NCBI RefSeq assembly: GCF_900220995.1
Contig: NZ_OBQF01000002.1
Span: forward strand, 306,242 to 370,241
DNA from: Salinicoccus kekensis
GTDB lineage: Bacteria; Bacillota; Bacilli; Staphylococcales; Salinicoccaceae
Direction of reading: 5' to 3'
DNA length: 64,000 nt
Shown here: positions 56,069-64,000 of the stretch, piece after piece
How the letters are laid out: the number at the start of each line of letters is the position of its first letter
Position numbering within the stretch: position 1 is the stretch's first letter
Position numbers and translations under genes: made by a program
Notes under the pieces: model-generated
The model's input: the letters and a program-made list of their open reading frames with translations, nothing else
The model's database searches: none
Told to the model about the DNA's origin: nothing

Positions 56069-57451
56069 TTAAATATGCACCTTATCAGCCAATTTCACTT
56101 TTCTTGCGTGATGGCTCTCAGGGATCCTCACCCTGCCTTTTCCAAAAAGGTTCTCCCTTAAAGTCGATGCTTCATATTCTGTCCTGTAACTGCCGCGCTC
56201 CTGCAGCACAGGGATGACAAGCTCGATGAAGTCCTCGAAAGTTGAAGGGCTTGATGCCTGTATAATGTTGAAGCCGTCTGCATCACCTTCGTTCGCCATG
56301 GCTTCCAGCTCATCTGCAACCTGTTCAGGTGTGCCGATGACCTTTGTTGCGCCGATGCCGAGGCCGTGATGGAGTATCGCTTCCCTCACTGTCCATTTCC
56401 TTGTGGTGCTCGCGGAATATTTCTTCAGGAAACCGTGGGAAGCTTCCGTCGTGACATCCTCTACATACTCGTCCGGGTCATATTTTGAAAAATCGACGCC
56501 TGTATGGCCTGAAAGCATTGCCGCCGTCCCTTCATAGCTGACGTACGTCAGAAGCTCTTCATATTTTTCCTGCGCTTCCTCTTTCGTACGGCCGACAATC
56601 GGCACGATGCCCGGGAATATCTTGATATCGTCTGCATTTCTGCCGTTCTCCACTGCACGTTCCCTCATTTCAGAGGTGAATGCCTTCAGCTCATCGAGGT
56701 CGCTTGCGAGTGTCGTAAACAGGGCTTCTGCATGTTTTGCGGCAAATCCCTTCCCTTTTGATGAAGCGCCTGCCTGGAATAAAACAGGTGTGCGCTGGGG
56801 TGAAGGTTCCACCAGGTGTTCGCCCGGTACATTGAAAAATTCACCTTCATGGTTTATCGGGTGCACCTTTTCAGGATTCGTATAGACTCCGGTCTCTTTA
56901 TCCGCCACCACTGCATCCTCTTCCCAGCTGTGCTCCCACAATTTATAAACGACATCCATATATTCATCCGCACGGTCATACCTTGTATCATGGTCGATCT
57001 GCCCTTTCATTCCGAGGTTGACCGCTTCACTCTCCAGGTAGGAGGTGACGACATTCCATGCTATGCGGCCTTTCGTCAGATGATCCAATGTTGAAAATTC
57101 GCGTGCAAGCTTATATGGCTGGGTGTAAGTAGCAGAATACGTCGGCGCAAAGCTCAGATGATCCGTGACCGCGGCCATCGCTGATATTTGGAGCAGCGGG
57201 TTATGTAGCGGCACCTGCACGGCATTTTTTACCGCAGCATCCGGACTGTCGCCAAATACGTCATAAATACCCATCACATCTGCTAAAAACATCGCGTCGA
57301 ACTTGCCTTTTTCAAGAAGTTTCGCAAGATCGGTCCAGTAATCCAGATCACCATGGCGGTGGCCCTGGTCTTTTGGATGGCGCCATAATCCAGGGGAATG
57401 CGGCGCTACAGTATTTTGAGTGAAACCATTCAGACGAATTTGTTTTTTCAT
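56069..57451 (-). CDS. FMN-dependent monooxygenase, NtaA/SnaA/DszA family, under SAM riboswitch control
   Basis: 460 residues, typical for this luciferase-like subgroup. Motifs: RLNGFTQNTVAPHSPGLWRH at the start, DAMFLADVMGIYDVFGDSPD, YSATYTQPYKLAREFSTLDH, TKGRIAWNVVTSYLESEAVN and PVLFQAGASSKGKGFAAKHA. Such enzymes use reduced flavin and oxygen to open sulfones, sulfonates or aminopolycarboxylates. A SAM-I riboswitch with terminator precedes the gene, so expression should rise when methionine/SAM is low. This points to release of sulfur from organic compounds, rather than nitrilotriacetate use. No flavin reductase gene is adjacent. Confidence 0.9.
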   Translation of the reverse strand: MKKQIRLNGFTQNTVAPHSPGLWRHPKDQGHRHGDLDYWTDLAKLLEKGKFDAMFLADVMGIYDVFGDSPDAAVKNAVQVPLHNPLLQISAMAAVTDHLSFAPTYSATYTQPYKLAREFSTLDHLTKGRIAWNVVTSYLESEAVNLGMKGQIDHDTRYDRADEYMDVVYKLWEHSWEEDAVVADKETGVYTNPEKVHPINHEGEFFNVPGEHLVEPSPQRTPVLFQAGASSKGKGFAAKHAEALFTTLASDLDELKAFTSEMRERAVENGRNADDIKIFPGIVPIVGRTKEEAQEKYEELLTYVSYEGTAAMLSGHTGVDFSKYDPDEYVEDVTTEASHGFLKKYSASTTRKWTVREAILHHGLGIGATKVIGTPEQVADELEAMANEGDADGFNIIQASSPSTFEDFIELVIPVLQERGSYRTEYEASTLRENLFGKGRVRIPESHHARKVKLADKVHI

Positions 57452-57506
57452 AATAACCTCTCCTCATATCATTGATCAACTTAATTCTTAGCGGATAACC
57501 AGGAAT

Positions 57507-57535
57507 AAAAAAAGGCCTCTTCCTGAGGAAGAGGC
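57507..57535 (-). terminator. Riboswitch-controlled terminator
   Basis: GCCTCTTCCTC stem with its complement and a T-run on the minus strand. The CTCTTCCTC arm can instead pair with GAGGAAGAG of the aptamer's closing strand (57550-57558), giving the antiterminator. Confidence 0.85.
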
Positions 57536-57549
57536 ACTGATGAAAGCTG

Positions 57550-57672
57550 CTCTTCCTCATCTTTCAAGCATGACGCTTGTTGGAATGGGCACCTTTCAAC
57601 TTTTTTTAAAAAAGTGAGGTTGCCGCAGGATCTCAGGACCAATTTCCTCCCCTGGCTCTCGATAAGGAATCT
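57550..57672 (-). promoter_or_regulatory. SAM-I (S-box) riboswitch aptamer
   Basis: Reading the minus strand, the S-box core elements appear in order: CTTATCGAGAGCCAGGGGAG, TGGTCCTGAGATCCTGCGGC then AACC, AAGGTGCCCATTCC, and GAAAGATGAG closing P1 with CTTATC. It lies about 100 bases before the monooxygenase start with a terminator between. Binding of S-adenosylmethionine should favour termination. Confidence 0.93.
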
Positions 57673-57694
57673 ATTCATTTTTAAGTTAAGTACC

Positions 57695-57723
57695 ATACTA
57701 ACAGGGTATGAATATTCTGTCAA
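57695..57723 (-). promoter_or_regulatory. SigA-type promoter of the SAM-riboswitch transcript
   Basis: -35 TTGACA (57718-57723), 17-base spacer, -10 TAGTAT (57695-57700), placed just before the S-box aptamer. Confidence 0.8.
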
Positions 57724-57766
57724 ATAGTAATTTTTAGAAAACGTTTTTATGAAGAGATAATTATAC

Positions 57767-57797
57767 AAAAGCCCTGATCTGTGGAACAGACCAGGGC
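57767..57797 (-). terminator. Terminator after tsaD
   Basis: Eleven-base stem with one G-A type mismatch (GCCCTGGTCTG), five-base loop, then TTTTG on the minus strand. Confidence 0.75.
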
Positions 57798-57807
57798 GCT
57801 GAATGTA

Positions 57808-58827
57808 TTAATGTGTGTATTCTTCAATATCTATGAAATTGCGGCCGTTCAGATTGAGGTCTGAGAAATGACCCTTCAAATATAGTTGATATGCAGCGGC
57901 GCCGATCATCGCTGCATTATCCGTGCAGAATTTGAGGGCCGGTATATGCAGGGTGATATTGTGCATTCTTGCGAGCTGATCGAACCTTGCACGCAGACCG
58001 CTGTTTGCAGCCACGCCGCCTGCGATGATGAGGTGTTTGACTTTATATTCCTCAACCGCCTGCATCGTCTTGCTGGTGAGCACGTCCACCACACTGTGCT
58101 GGAATGATGATGCGACATCTTTTGGATCCACTTCAAGGCCTTTCTGCCTGTGATTGTGGAGTGAGTTGATCACGGCGGATTTCAAGCCGCTGAAACTGAA
58201 GTCATAACTGCCTTCAAGATAAGCTCTCGGGAAGTCGAACGTATCCTGCCCCTCTTTGCTCAGACGGTCGATATGAGGGCCGCCCGGGTAAGGGAGCCCG
58301 ATGACGCGGGCCACTTTATCATATGCCTCCCCCACTGCATCATCTCGCGTTTCACCGATGACTTCAAAATTCAGGTGGTCCTTCATGTAAATCAGTTCAG
58401 TGTGCCCGCCTGAGACGATCAGAGCCATCAATGGGAAGGTCAGTTCCTCCTCCAGCTGGTTTGCGTAAATATGGCCTGCGATGTGATGGACGGGAATGAG
58501 GGGCAGGTCATGTGCAAAGCTGAATGCCTTCGCTGCATTGATGCCCACCAAGAGCGCCCCGATGAGCCCCGGCCCTTCCGTCACCGCGACAGCATCCAGC
58601 ATGTCCGGTGTCATGGAAGCTTCCTCCAATGCCTGCTCGATCACAAGCGTGATCGATTCCACATGGTGCCTGGAAGCGACCTCGGGCACTACGCCGCCGA
58701 ACCGTTTATGACTCTCTATCTGGCTGACGACGACATTCGACAGCAATTCACTGCCGTTCCTCACGATGCTGCACGCTGTTTCATCACAGCTTGTCTCAAT
58801 GCTTAATATTGTTATATTTTCATTCAT
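57808..58827 (-). CDS. tsaD: tRNA N6-adenosine threonylcarbamoyltransferase TsaD
   Basis: 339 residues, canonical. [20 protein letters not shown] at the N-terminus, metal-binding histidines in [17 protein letters not shown] (residue ~110), [21 protein letters not shown] nucleotide loop ([19 protein letters not shown]), and [17 protein letters not shown]. It transfers the threonylcarbamoyl group to A37 of ANN-decoding tRNAs with TsaB and TsaE. It overlaps rimI by eight bases. Order tsaE-tsaB-rimI-tsaD as in Bacillus ydiB-ydiE. Confidence 0.97.
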   Translation of the reverse strand: MNENITILSIETSCDETACSIVRNGSELLSNVVVSQIESHKRFGGVVPEVASRHHVESITLVIEQALEEASMTPDMLDAVAVTEGPGLIGALLVGINAAKAFSFAHDLPLIPVHHIAGHIYANQLEEELTFPLMALIVSGGHTELIYMKDHLNFEVIGETRDDAVGEAYDKVARVIGLPYPGGPHIDRLSKEGQDTFDFPRAYLEGSYDFSFSGLKSAVINSLHNHRQKGLEVDPKDVASSFQHSVVDVLTSKTMQAVEEYKVKHLIIAGGVAANSGLRARFDQLARMHNITLHIPALKFCTDNAAMIGAAAYQLYLKGHFSDLNLNGRNFIDIEEYTH

Positions 58828-59278
58828 CCAGTTTCACCCACATGACATGTGCATCCTCTCCGGGTCCGTAATAGTCTTTCCGGATTCCCCCGTAGGAGAA
58901 TCCTTCTTTTTCGTAAAGGCTTTTAGCGGAATCATTATCGACGTTCACTTCCAGTGACAGTGTCGTCGTGGATTCCGCCGAGTACTCTTTAATGAACTTC
59001 AGTAATTGATGACCAAATCCGTGACCCCGCTGGTCTTCCCTGATGGCGATCGTCGTGATCTGGCTCTGGTCGAGTATCAGCCAGAGGCCGCAGTATCCGA
59101 TGATTTCGGAATCCTTCTCCATGACGAAATAATGTGCGAACTTATTGGCCGCGACTTCCCTCAGGAAAGCTTCTTTCGTCCATGATGATTTGGTGAAGGA
59201 CGCCGTTTCTATGGTGTGGACGGCATCGATATCTTCAATCCCCATCGGCCTTATCGTTATTGATTCTTTTCCATCCAA
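58820..59278 (-). CDS. rimI: Ribosomal-protein-alanine N-acetyltransferase RimI
   Basis: 152 residues. GNAT fold: [40 protein letters not shown] (acetyl-CoA loop RGHGFG), [20 protein letters not shown]. Acetylates the N-terminal alanine of ribosomal protein bS18 in Escherichia coli; the same role is inferred from its usual place between tsaB and tsaD. It overlaps both neighbours. Confidence 0.93.
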   Translation of the reverse strand: MDGKESITIRPMGIEDIDAVHTIETASFTKSSWTKEAFLREVAANKFAHYFVMEKDSEIIGYCGLWLILDQSQITTIAIREDQRGHGFGHQLLKFIKEYSAESTTTLSLEVNVDNDSAKSLYEKEGFSYGGIRKDYYGPGEDAHVMWVKLDE

Positions 59279-59895
59279 TTTTTCTCGGCCTCCGATATTC
59301 TTAAATACTCCGGCACCACTTCATGTGCGTCCACAGGTACCAAAGCGCCTTTATAATTCACAACATTACCGATGCGGCTCATCACGTGGGTGACTTCCGC
59401 TTCAAAATTCCTTTTTAATGCAGTGTTCATGATTATCTGCGCACCATATTTCTTTACTTCCTCATTGAATGCTGCGAAATCCATATGTTCCGGTTCCTTT
59501 ATTACATCAAAAGAATTACCGTCCAGCTCGTAGATTGCGCCATATACGTTTCCTCTGCGTGCATCAATCACAGGGGCCACTACTCCGCGGTAACTTGCCG
59601 CCATCACAAAAAGACTGGAAACAGTATATAAAGGGAGGTTCAATGCCACAGCAAGGGTTTTTGCCACCGTCACCCCGATTCTTATTCCGGTGTAGGATCC
59701 AGGTCCGTTTGAGACGATGATTTGTTCCAATTCATTTTTCTCCACCTTAACCATATCCAACAACTCAGCAATATACGGCATCAGTGTTTCCGAATGTGTT
59801 CTTTTTATATTGATATTGATTTCACCCAATATGATCTCATCAGTGACTGCAATCGATAATACTTGATCGGATGTATCAATCAGTAAACTCTTCAT
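59257..59895 (-). CDS. tsaB: t6A biosynthesis protein TsaB
   Basis: 212 residues from the ATG at 59895, which gives the normal family start MKSLLIDTSDQVLSIAVTDE; the frame continues upstream to 59940 inside tsaE. YTGIRIGVTVAKTLAVALNL and NGPGSYTG are typical. It is the inactive paralogue that scaffolds TsaD. Its start overlaps tsaE by 20 bases and has only a weak AAAGAAA site, so translational coupling is likely. Confidence 0.95.
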   Translation of the reverse strand: MKSLLIDTSDQVLSIAVTDEIILGEININIKRTHSETLMPYIAELLDMVKVEKNELEQIIVSNGPGSYTGIRIGVTVAKTLAVALNLPLYTVSSLFVMAASYRGVVAPVIDARRGNVYGAIYELDGNSFDVIKEPEHMDFAAFNEEVKKYGAQIIMNTALKRNFEAEVTHVMSRIGNVVNYKGALVPVDAHEVVPEYLRISEAEKNWMEKNQ

Positions 59896-60337
59896 AAATT
59901 TCTTTGACCACTCTTTCATTTTTACTCCCTGTGCCTTCAAGCGTTATGATCCTCTGATCATCCATCATTTTAATATCCAGAGTTATATATGACTCCGGCA
60001 AAAATTCTTCTATATATATGTACCATTCTATGATGACTAAAGCACCGTCATTGAAATACTCGTCAAAACCCAAATCTTCATCACTATCTTCCAATCTGTA
60101 ACAATCCATATGATGAATGGGCAGATCCCCTTTGTAGGATTTAATGATATTGAATGTAGGAGAAGTGATATGCCGTTTTACCCCAAGCTTCTTCCCCAGG
60201 AATTGAGAAAATGTCGTTTTCCCTGCGCCTAAGTCACCGGATAAAAGGAGGACGAGATTCGGATATACTTTTTCACCGAACAGTCCGGCTAAACGCTCCA
60301 TATCGTCTAAAGAAGATACAATAATTTCTTTTTCCAT
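59876..60337 (-). CDS. tsaE: t6A biosynthesis ATPase TsaE
   Basis: About 153 residues, start at one of two adjacent ATGs (60340 or 60337) after AGGAG. P-loop LLLSGDLGAGKTTFSQFLGK (residue ~35), SPTFNIIKSYKG, and IHHMDCYRLEDSDEDLGFDE. It binds and turns over the TsaBD complex. First gene of the tsaE-tsaB-rimI-tsaD operon. Confidence 0.95.
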   Translation of the reverse strand: MEKEIIVSSLDDMERLAGLFGEKVYPNLVLLLSGDLGAGKTTFSQFLGKKLGVKRHITSPTFNIIKSYKGDLPIHHMDCYRLEDSDEDLGFDEYFNDGALVIIEWYIYIEEFLPESYITLDIKMMDDQRIITLEGTGSKNERVVKEIYEEFTD

Positions 60338-60401
60338 CATTATGACTCCTATCCATAAGTTCCTCAACCATTATATCAAAAAATAAATAATACATATAAA
60401 A

Positions 60402-60424
60402 AAAGAGACCATACCGGTCTCTTT
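60402..60424 (-). terminator. Terminator after the HAD phosphatase gene
   Basis: Nine-base perfect stem (AAAGAGACC and complement), five-base loop, minus-strand T-run. It isolates the sugar-phosphate operon from tsaE. Confidence 0.85.
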
Positions 60425-60457
60425 ACATATTACATTTGATCTCCAATAAATACAAAG

Positions 60458-61183
60458 CTATTTGCCTGTTCCGTAGAAATGCTGCCATGCTTCAAGTATG
60501 CCTTGTGCGTGGGGATAATTCGCCCGAAAGAGCATATCATTCTCCTTTATCTCTGCCAGCTCTGCCCGTGCATTCGAGACGATTACAGCCGGATAACCTG
60601 CCGTCAGCATGTCCAGATCGTTGCCCGAATCGCCCGCCACAAGAATATTCGCACCTTTTTCTACATATTTATTGATTGAAAACTTGAGTGCTTCGCCTTT
60701 GCCGCCGCCCCTTGGTAAAATATCCACATCTCTATTTGAACTGAAAATGAAAGTGTGGGGTATTTGTCTTTTTAAAAGTTTTGCTTCCAACGCTTTTGCA
60801 GGGCGGGGCCCGTCTGAATAAAAAGAGACACGTCTCTTGTCAGGCAGATTCTGGCACGTGAGTCCGGGAATATTTTTTGCAGCTTTAAGAATTTCATCCG
60901 GGTACCATTCAATGGTCATTTTCTTTTTCCACTCTTTATCTTCTGAAAAATCAGAACCTGAGTAGATGGCTGTCCCAACGTCAGTAATGAGTAAATCCGG
61001 AATCGGCAGTGATTCTTCATAGATGAGCTTAGCTGCAGAATCCCGGTGCCGTCCTGTAATATATGCAAGCGATGTAAGTTCTTTAAGCGTTTCGTAATGA
61101 GATAAAAGGTTCTTTAATCCTGTTCTGTCCCCTACAAAAGTACCATCAAGATCCGTCGCTAACAAATGACGAATTTTCTTCAT
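60458..61183 (-). CDS. HAD phosphatase, sucrose-6-phosphate phosphatase-like
   Basis: 241 residues from the ATG at 61183 (GAGGTGG upstream). HAD motif I LLATDLDGTFVGDRTGLKNL (DxD), motif II SLAYITGRHRDS, motif III Lys in GGGKGEALKF, motif IV ILVAGDSGNDLDMLTAGYPA. The cap and the YITGR pattern fit the sucrose-phosphate phosphatase (S6PP) group, which also holds mannosylfructose-phosphate phosphatase. It overlaps the synthase gene by 38 bases, so the two products surely work in sequence: glycosyl transfer to a sugar phosphate, then dephosphorylation. Confidence 0.85.
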   Translation of the reverse strand: MKKIRHLLATDLDGTFVGDRTGLKNLLSHYETLKELTSLAYITGRHRDSAAKLIYEESLPIPDLLITDVGTAIYSGSDFSEDKEWKKKMTIEWYPDEILKAAKNIPGLTCQNLPDKRRVSFYSDGPRPAKALEAKLLKRQIPHTFIFSSNRDVDILPRGGGKGEALKFSINKYVEKGANILVAGDSGNDLDMLTAGYPAVIVSNARAELAEIKENDMLFRANYPHAQGILEAWQHFYGTGK

Positions 61184-62366
61184 TGTATACCACCTCATAT
61201 AAGTCCTGCGTCAAATTCGCGATGGACGACCAGGTGAACAGCAGCCTAGCACGCTTCATTGCTCCCCGCCCCAAGGTCTCAGCATAGTCCGGTTCTTCTG
61301 CCATCTTATGCATTGCTCGTGCGAGTGCTTCTGAATCTTCAGGTGGCACCAGTATTCCGGTTTGTCCGTCTTTTACCACATCTTTCAATCCGCCCGTTTC
61401 AGAAGCGATGACTGGTGTACCGCATCCTTGTGCTTCTGCAGCCACCATGCCAAACGATTCATAATAAGAGGGCACAATAACGGCTGTCGCCTTGGAGAAC
61501 AACGCTGCGAGTTCTTCCTGTGATTTTGGTCCAAGAAAAGTCACCCTGTCTTCAATACCATTGATGGCTTCACAAAGGTCAGCGGTGATGGGTACACCCG
61601 TCGTTGCGTCAATATCATCTTCGTCTCCCCCTGCAAGAATCAATTGGCCTTCCTGGCCCTCTTTCACAAGGTTTTGAAAAGCTTCTAAGAGAGTGAACAA
61701 ACCTTTAGTTTCTTCAAAACGACCGGCGTAGACAAAGAGCGGTTGTACGGGCGGTTTGTGAAGCGGCGTTTCTTCAAAGATTTCCGCTACTCCAATAGGA
61801 ATGACAGAGATAACCGCTTTCGGGCCAGCAAATCTTTTAATGATTTTCTTTTCAGTCGGGGTCGTCGCTATGACGCAATCTGCATTTCTAAGCACCCTTT
61901 TTTCAGCTCTCAGCCGTCTTCCTTCGGGTACTCCTGTGGCTGCAGCTTTTGCGACACCCAGTGAATGTGATGTATGCACGACTGGTATGCCGAATTCTTC
62001 TTTTACAGCAAGTCCAAGAAGTCCAGACATCCAGTAATGGCTATGAATAATATCATACTCTTTTAAATTAAGTAACGATTTCATTTCTTTATAGAAATCA
62101 TCGAGAAGATCTGCTATTTCTGCCTTTGGGACAAAACCTTTCCTCCCCGCTGCGATACGAATGACCCGGCATGATTTGCCGAACCTTTCTATCCGGGGGG
62201 CATTTTCATCGCTCCAATGAGTGACCACATCTATCACCAGTCCACTATCAGAAAGGTAATTCGCCAGTTGTTTGACGTAGTTATTCTGGCCACCCGCCTG
62301 CTCCCCACCTAATTCCGCAAGTGGGTCACCATGATCTGAAATGAACAATATTTTTCGTACATTCAA
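61146..62366 (-). CDS. GT4 glycosyltransferase, sucrose-phosphate-synthase / mannosylfructose-phosphate-synthase-like
   Basis: 406 residues; TTG start after GGAG. N-terminal ISDHGDPLAELGGEQAGGQN (the GGQ loop of sucrose-synthase-type GT4 enzymes), DIIHSHYWMSGLLGLAVKEE, HTSHSLGVAK, ISVIPIGVAEIFEETP, and the donor EX7E in YESFGMVAAEAQGCGTPVIA. Coupled to a sucrose-phosphate-phosphatase-like gene, it probably makes sucrose, mannosylfructose or a similar non-reducing sugar as a compatible solute. Donor and acceptor cannot be fixed by eye. Confidence 0.85.
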   Translation of the reverse strand: MNVRKILFISDHGDPLAELGGEQAGGQNNYVKQLANYLSDSGLVIDVVTHWSDENAPRIERFGKSCRVIRIAAGRKGFVPKAEIADLLDDFYKEMKSLLNLKEYDIIHSHYWMSGLLGLAVKEEFGIPVVHTSHSLGVAKAAATGVPEGRRLRAEKRVLRNADCVIATTPTEKKIIKRFAGPKAVISVIPIGVAEIFEETPLHKPPVQPLFVYAGRFEETKGLFTLLEAFQNLVKEGQEGQLILAGGDEDDIDATTGVPITADLCEAINGIEDRVTFLGPKSQEELAALFSKATAVIVPSYYESFGMVAAEAQGCGTPVIASETGGLKDVVKDGQTGILVPPEDSEALARAMHKMAEEPDYAETLGRGAMKRARLLFTWSSIANLTQDLYEVVYNEENSSFVSDGS

Positions 62367-62613
62367 ATGACTCCACCCTTTCCTTAATATTTAGAAATAT
62401 CACGTTGTAATTAACATGATATTTACATTGAACGTTAATTTTACCAATATTCTGAAATGTCGTATCCTTATTTTAACACATTCTTTACATTGAGTATCCG
62501 TTTTATACCCGAAATGCAACTACTTAAACAACTCACAGAGTAAAAAACTATGAATATGGGTATAAATATATAGGGTGAACGAATATGTATTAACGTAAAG
62601 GAGGAGATGATTT

Positions 62614-63792
62614 ATGAAACTTAAAACTTTTAAATGGTACGAATCTCTATTCATCAATCTTAAAATAACTGCCGCACGGCTTGTTGCCAAAGTGATGCCG
62701 AAAAATAAGAATCCAATAGTACTCGTCGGAGGAAACTTAGGAGAGAAATACGAAGACAATGCATCGGTTTTCCATACATATCTCGTTGAAAACCGCCAGG
62801 ATCTAAAGACATATTGGATGTATGACAAGAATTTTGACTACGTCCAAGCAGAAAATATCCCGTATGCCGTCCCACTTGGCAGCTTTAAGAATTACTTATT
62901 GTTTTTCAGAGCTGACTATACATTCCATGGCCACTCCATCCTTTATGATATTGCACCGAATATGGATGAGTATATCCACCTCAATAAAAAAACGGTGATG
63001 ACACATGTCAGCCATGGAATTGAAGGCTTTAAAAAAATATTAATACAACCTGAAGATAAACCCCTTCTTAATCGAACTGACTTTTTTAATTGCGCTTCCG
63101 AGTATGAACGCGATATAAAATTAAATGGTTGGAAATTCCCGGAAGAAAAATTGATTACTACAGGCATGGCTCGCTTTGACCGTTTACAGCCCGACAGTCC
63201 GTCAAAGAAAGTACGTAACATACTTTTAATGATGACATGGAGAGAATGGTTGCTTGATCTTACCGAAGAAGAGTTTTTGGAAAGTGATTACTTCCGGTGT
63301 ATGGTGAATCTGTTGAACGATCCTGAATTGAAAGAGCTTATTGCAACTTATCGCCTTAATATAAAAGTTGTATTACATCCTTTTATGAAAACTTACGAAG
63401 ATTATTTCAAGCCTTTAGAGAATGGAACCAGGGTCTCATTGATCACTTTTGATGAAGCTTCCATTAAAGATGAAGTGATTGATGCTGATATGCTGTTGAC
63501 TGATTACACAAGTGTTTCATGGGATTTTTTATATCAGAACAAACCAATCATTTTTTATATGTTTGATCAGAAAGTGCTGGAGGAAAAACGTGGCAGCTAT
63601 CTCGACCTGAATAAGGATTTATATGGATACAAAGCAAGTGATATAAAAGAAGTCATTAATATATTGGAACAAATCGTCACAGGCGAAAATAAAAATCCCT
63701 GGTATGAGAAGGCGGAGTATTACTTCGATTATTTTGATCAGGAAAACTGCCGTCGCCTGGCAGATAAAGTCATCGGCCCTCCTGCAGTATGA
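62614..63792 (+). CDS. CDP-glycerol glycerophosphotransferase family protein
   Basis: 392 residues; ATG after a near-perfect AAAGGAGGAGATGATTT leader. TagB/TagF/TarL-type catalytic domain: HVSHGIEGFKKI (acceptor-side His), CASEYERDIKLNGWKFPEEK, TTGMARFDRLQ, VVLHPFMKTYEDYF (His) and DMLLTDYTSVSWDFLYQNKP (donor site). It is shorter than polymerising TagF and lacks a membrane-targeting extension, as in TagB-like primases. It transfers glycerol- or ribitol-phosphate in wall teichoic acid synthesis; which one is unclear. A strong terminator follows. Confidence 0.9.
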   Translation: MKLKTFKWYESLFINLKITAARLVAKVMPKNKNPIVLVGGNLGEKYEDNASVFHTYLVENRQDLKTYWMYDKNFDYVQAENIPYAVPLGSFKNYLLFFRADYTFHGHSILYDIAPNMDEYIHLNKKTVMTHVSHGIEGFKKILIQPEDKPLLNRTDFFNCASEYERDIKLNGWKFPEEKLITTGMARFDRLQPDSPSKKVRNILLMMTWREWLLDLTEEEFLESDYFRCMVNLLNDPELKELIATYRLNIKVVLHPFMKTYEDYFKPLENGTRVSLITFDEASIKDEVIDADMLLTDYTSVSWDFLYQNKPIIFYMFDQKVLEEKRGSYLDLNKDLYGYKASDIKEVINILEQIVTGENKNPWYEKAEYYFDYFDQENCRRLADKVIGPPAV

Positions 63793-63808
63793 GAGTAAGC
63801 TGATCGAT

Positions 63809-63840
63809 AAGCAGCCGCAGGATACATCCTGCGGCTGCTT
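63809..63840 (+). terminator. Terminator after the glycerophosphotransferase gene
   Basis: Fifteen-base perfect stem (AAGCAGCCGCAGGAT and complement) with two central bases, then TAATTTT. Confidence 0.88.
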
Positions 63841-63867
63841 TAATTTTCCTATACTAAAAAACAACAC

Positions 63868-63899
63868 AAAAAAAGATCCAATCACTGGGATCGGATCTT
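63868..63899 (-). terminator. Terminator of the rRNA operon
   Basis: Eleven-base stem with one G-T pair (AAGATCCGATC), five-base loop, and seven T on the minus strand, directly after the 5S rRNA. Confidence 0.75.
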
Positions 63900-63905
63900 A
63901 ACTAT

Positions 63906-64000
63906 TTGCCTGGCAGCGTCCTACTCTGGCAGGACGTATGTCCAACTACCATCGGCGCTGGAGAGCTTAACGGCTGTGTTCGGCATGGGAACAGGTGTGG
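63906..64000 (-). rRNA. rrf: 5S ribosomal RNA (5' end outside window)
   Basis: The minus strand reads CCACACCTGTTCCCATGCCG at the window edge, then AACACAG, GCGCCGATGGTAGTTGG and GACGCTGCCAGGCA, all standard 5S blocks. About 95 of ~115 bases are present; the rest of the rRNA operon should lie beyond 64000. Confidence 0.95.

Overview
The window reads as a stretch of chromosome from a low-to-moderate G+C Gram-positive coccus of the Staphylococcaceae, most likely a halotolerant genus near Salinicoccus or Jeotgalicoccus (inference). The support is: a staphylococcal-type class I fructose-bisphosphate aldolase; a CIRCE-controlled groES-groEL; an LPXTG surface protein; a CDP-glycerol glycerophosphotransferase; the Bacillus-type gene group tsaE-tsaB-rimI-tsaD / ABC-F / rex-tatA-tatC / CPBP protease / groESL; many acidic extracytoplasmic proteins; and a sucrose-phosphate-synthase-like gene pair suited to making a compatible solute. 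No sporulation locus is visible.

Positions 1-29346 form a large locus that looks built to make and export a peptide-bearing anionic cell-wall polysaccharide. Almost all genes are on the minus strand. In reverse order they are: UDP-glucose dehydrogenase, two GT4 and one GT2 glycosyltransferases, a TagG-like permease, a TagH-like ATPase with two fused nucleotide-binding domains, two large paralogous GT2 proteins, a TupA-like ATP-grasp protein, a sugar-transfer-type ATP-grasp protein, then ATP-grasp/acylphosphatase-like fusions (four in all, two of them a tandem duplicate), one further ATP-grasp ligase and a stand-alone MurF-like ligase. A second nucleotide-sugar dehydrogenase diverges from the first. 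The closest known concept is the teichuronopeptide of alkaliphilic Bacillus (TupA). This combination of separate ATP-grasp and Mur ligases with teichoic-acid-type export is the best candidate for an undescribed system. The middle (about 4.5-12.5 kb) is A+T-rich and disturbed: a decayed ISL3-type element, an opposite-strand gene of unknown function, and an IS1182-type element whose transposase has an internal deletion.

Positions 29384-39162 hold housekeeping and accessory genes: glycerophosphodiesterase, two small proteins (Cse60-like and a 24-residue membrane peptide), aldolase, NRDE protein, a phospholipase-D-like/RDD/UbiA group, an NCS1 permease behind a perfect 33-base palindrome, and a lipoprotein. 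A three-copy 41-base tandem repeat lies at 30865-30987.

Positions 39293-54728 hold groESL with CIRCE, a CPBP protease, LemA/TPM, a two-domain PPK2, an M3 peptidase, an acidic LPXTG protein, an RpiR regulator, a GH32 homologue lacking its catalytic nucleophile, tatC-tatA-rex and an ABC-F protein. A dense DnaA-box cluster lies at 54861-54978.

Positions 55158-64000 hold small and acetyltransferase genes, an FMN monooxygenase under a SAM-I riboswitch (sulfur scavenging), the t6A genes tsaD-rimI-tsaB-tsaE, the sucrose-phosphate-type synthase/phosphatase pair, a teichoic-acid-type glycerophosphotransferase, and the 3' part of a minus-strand 5S rRNA at the edge.
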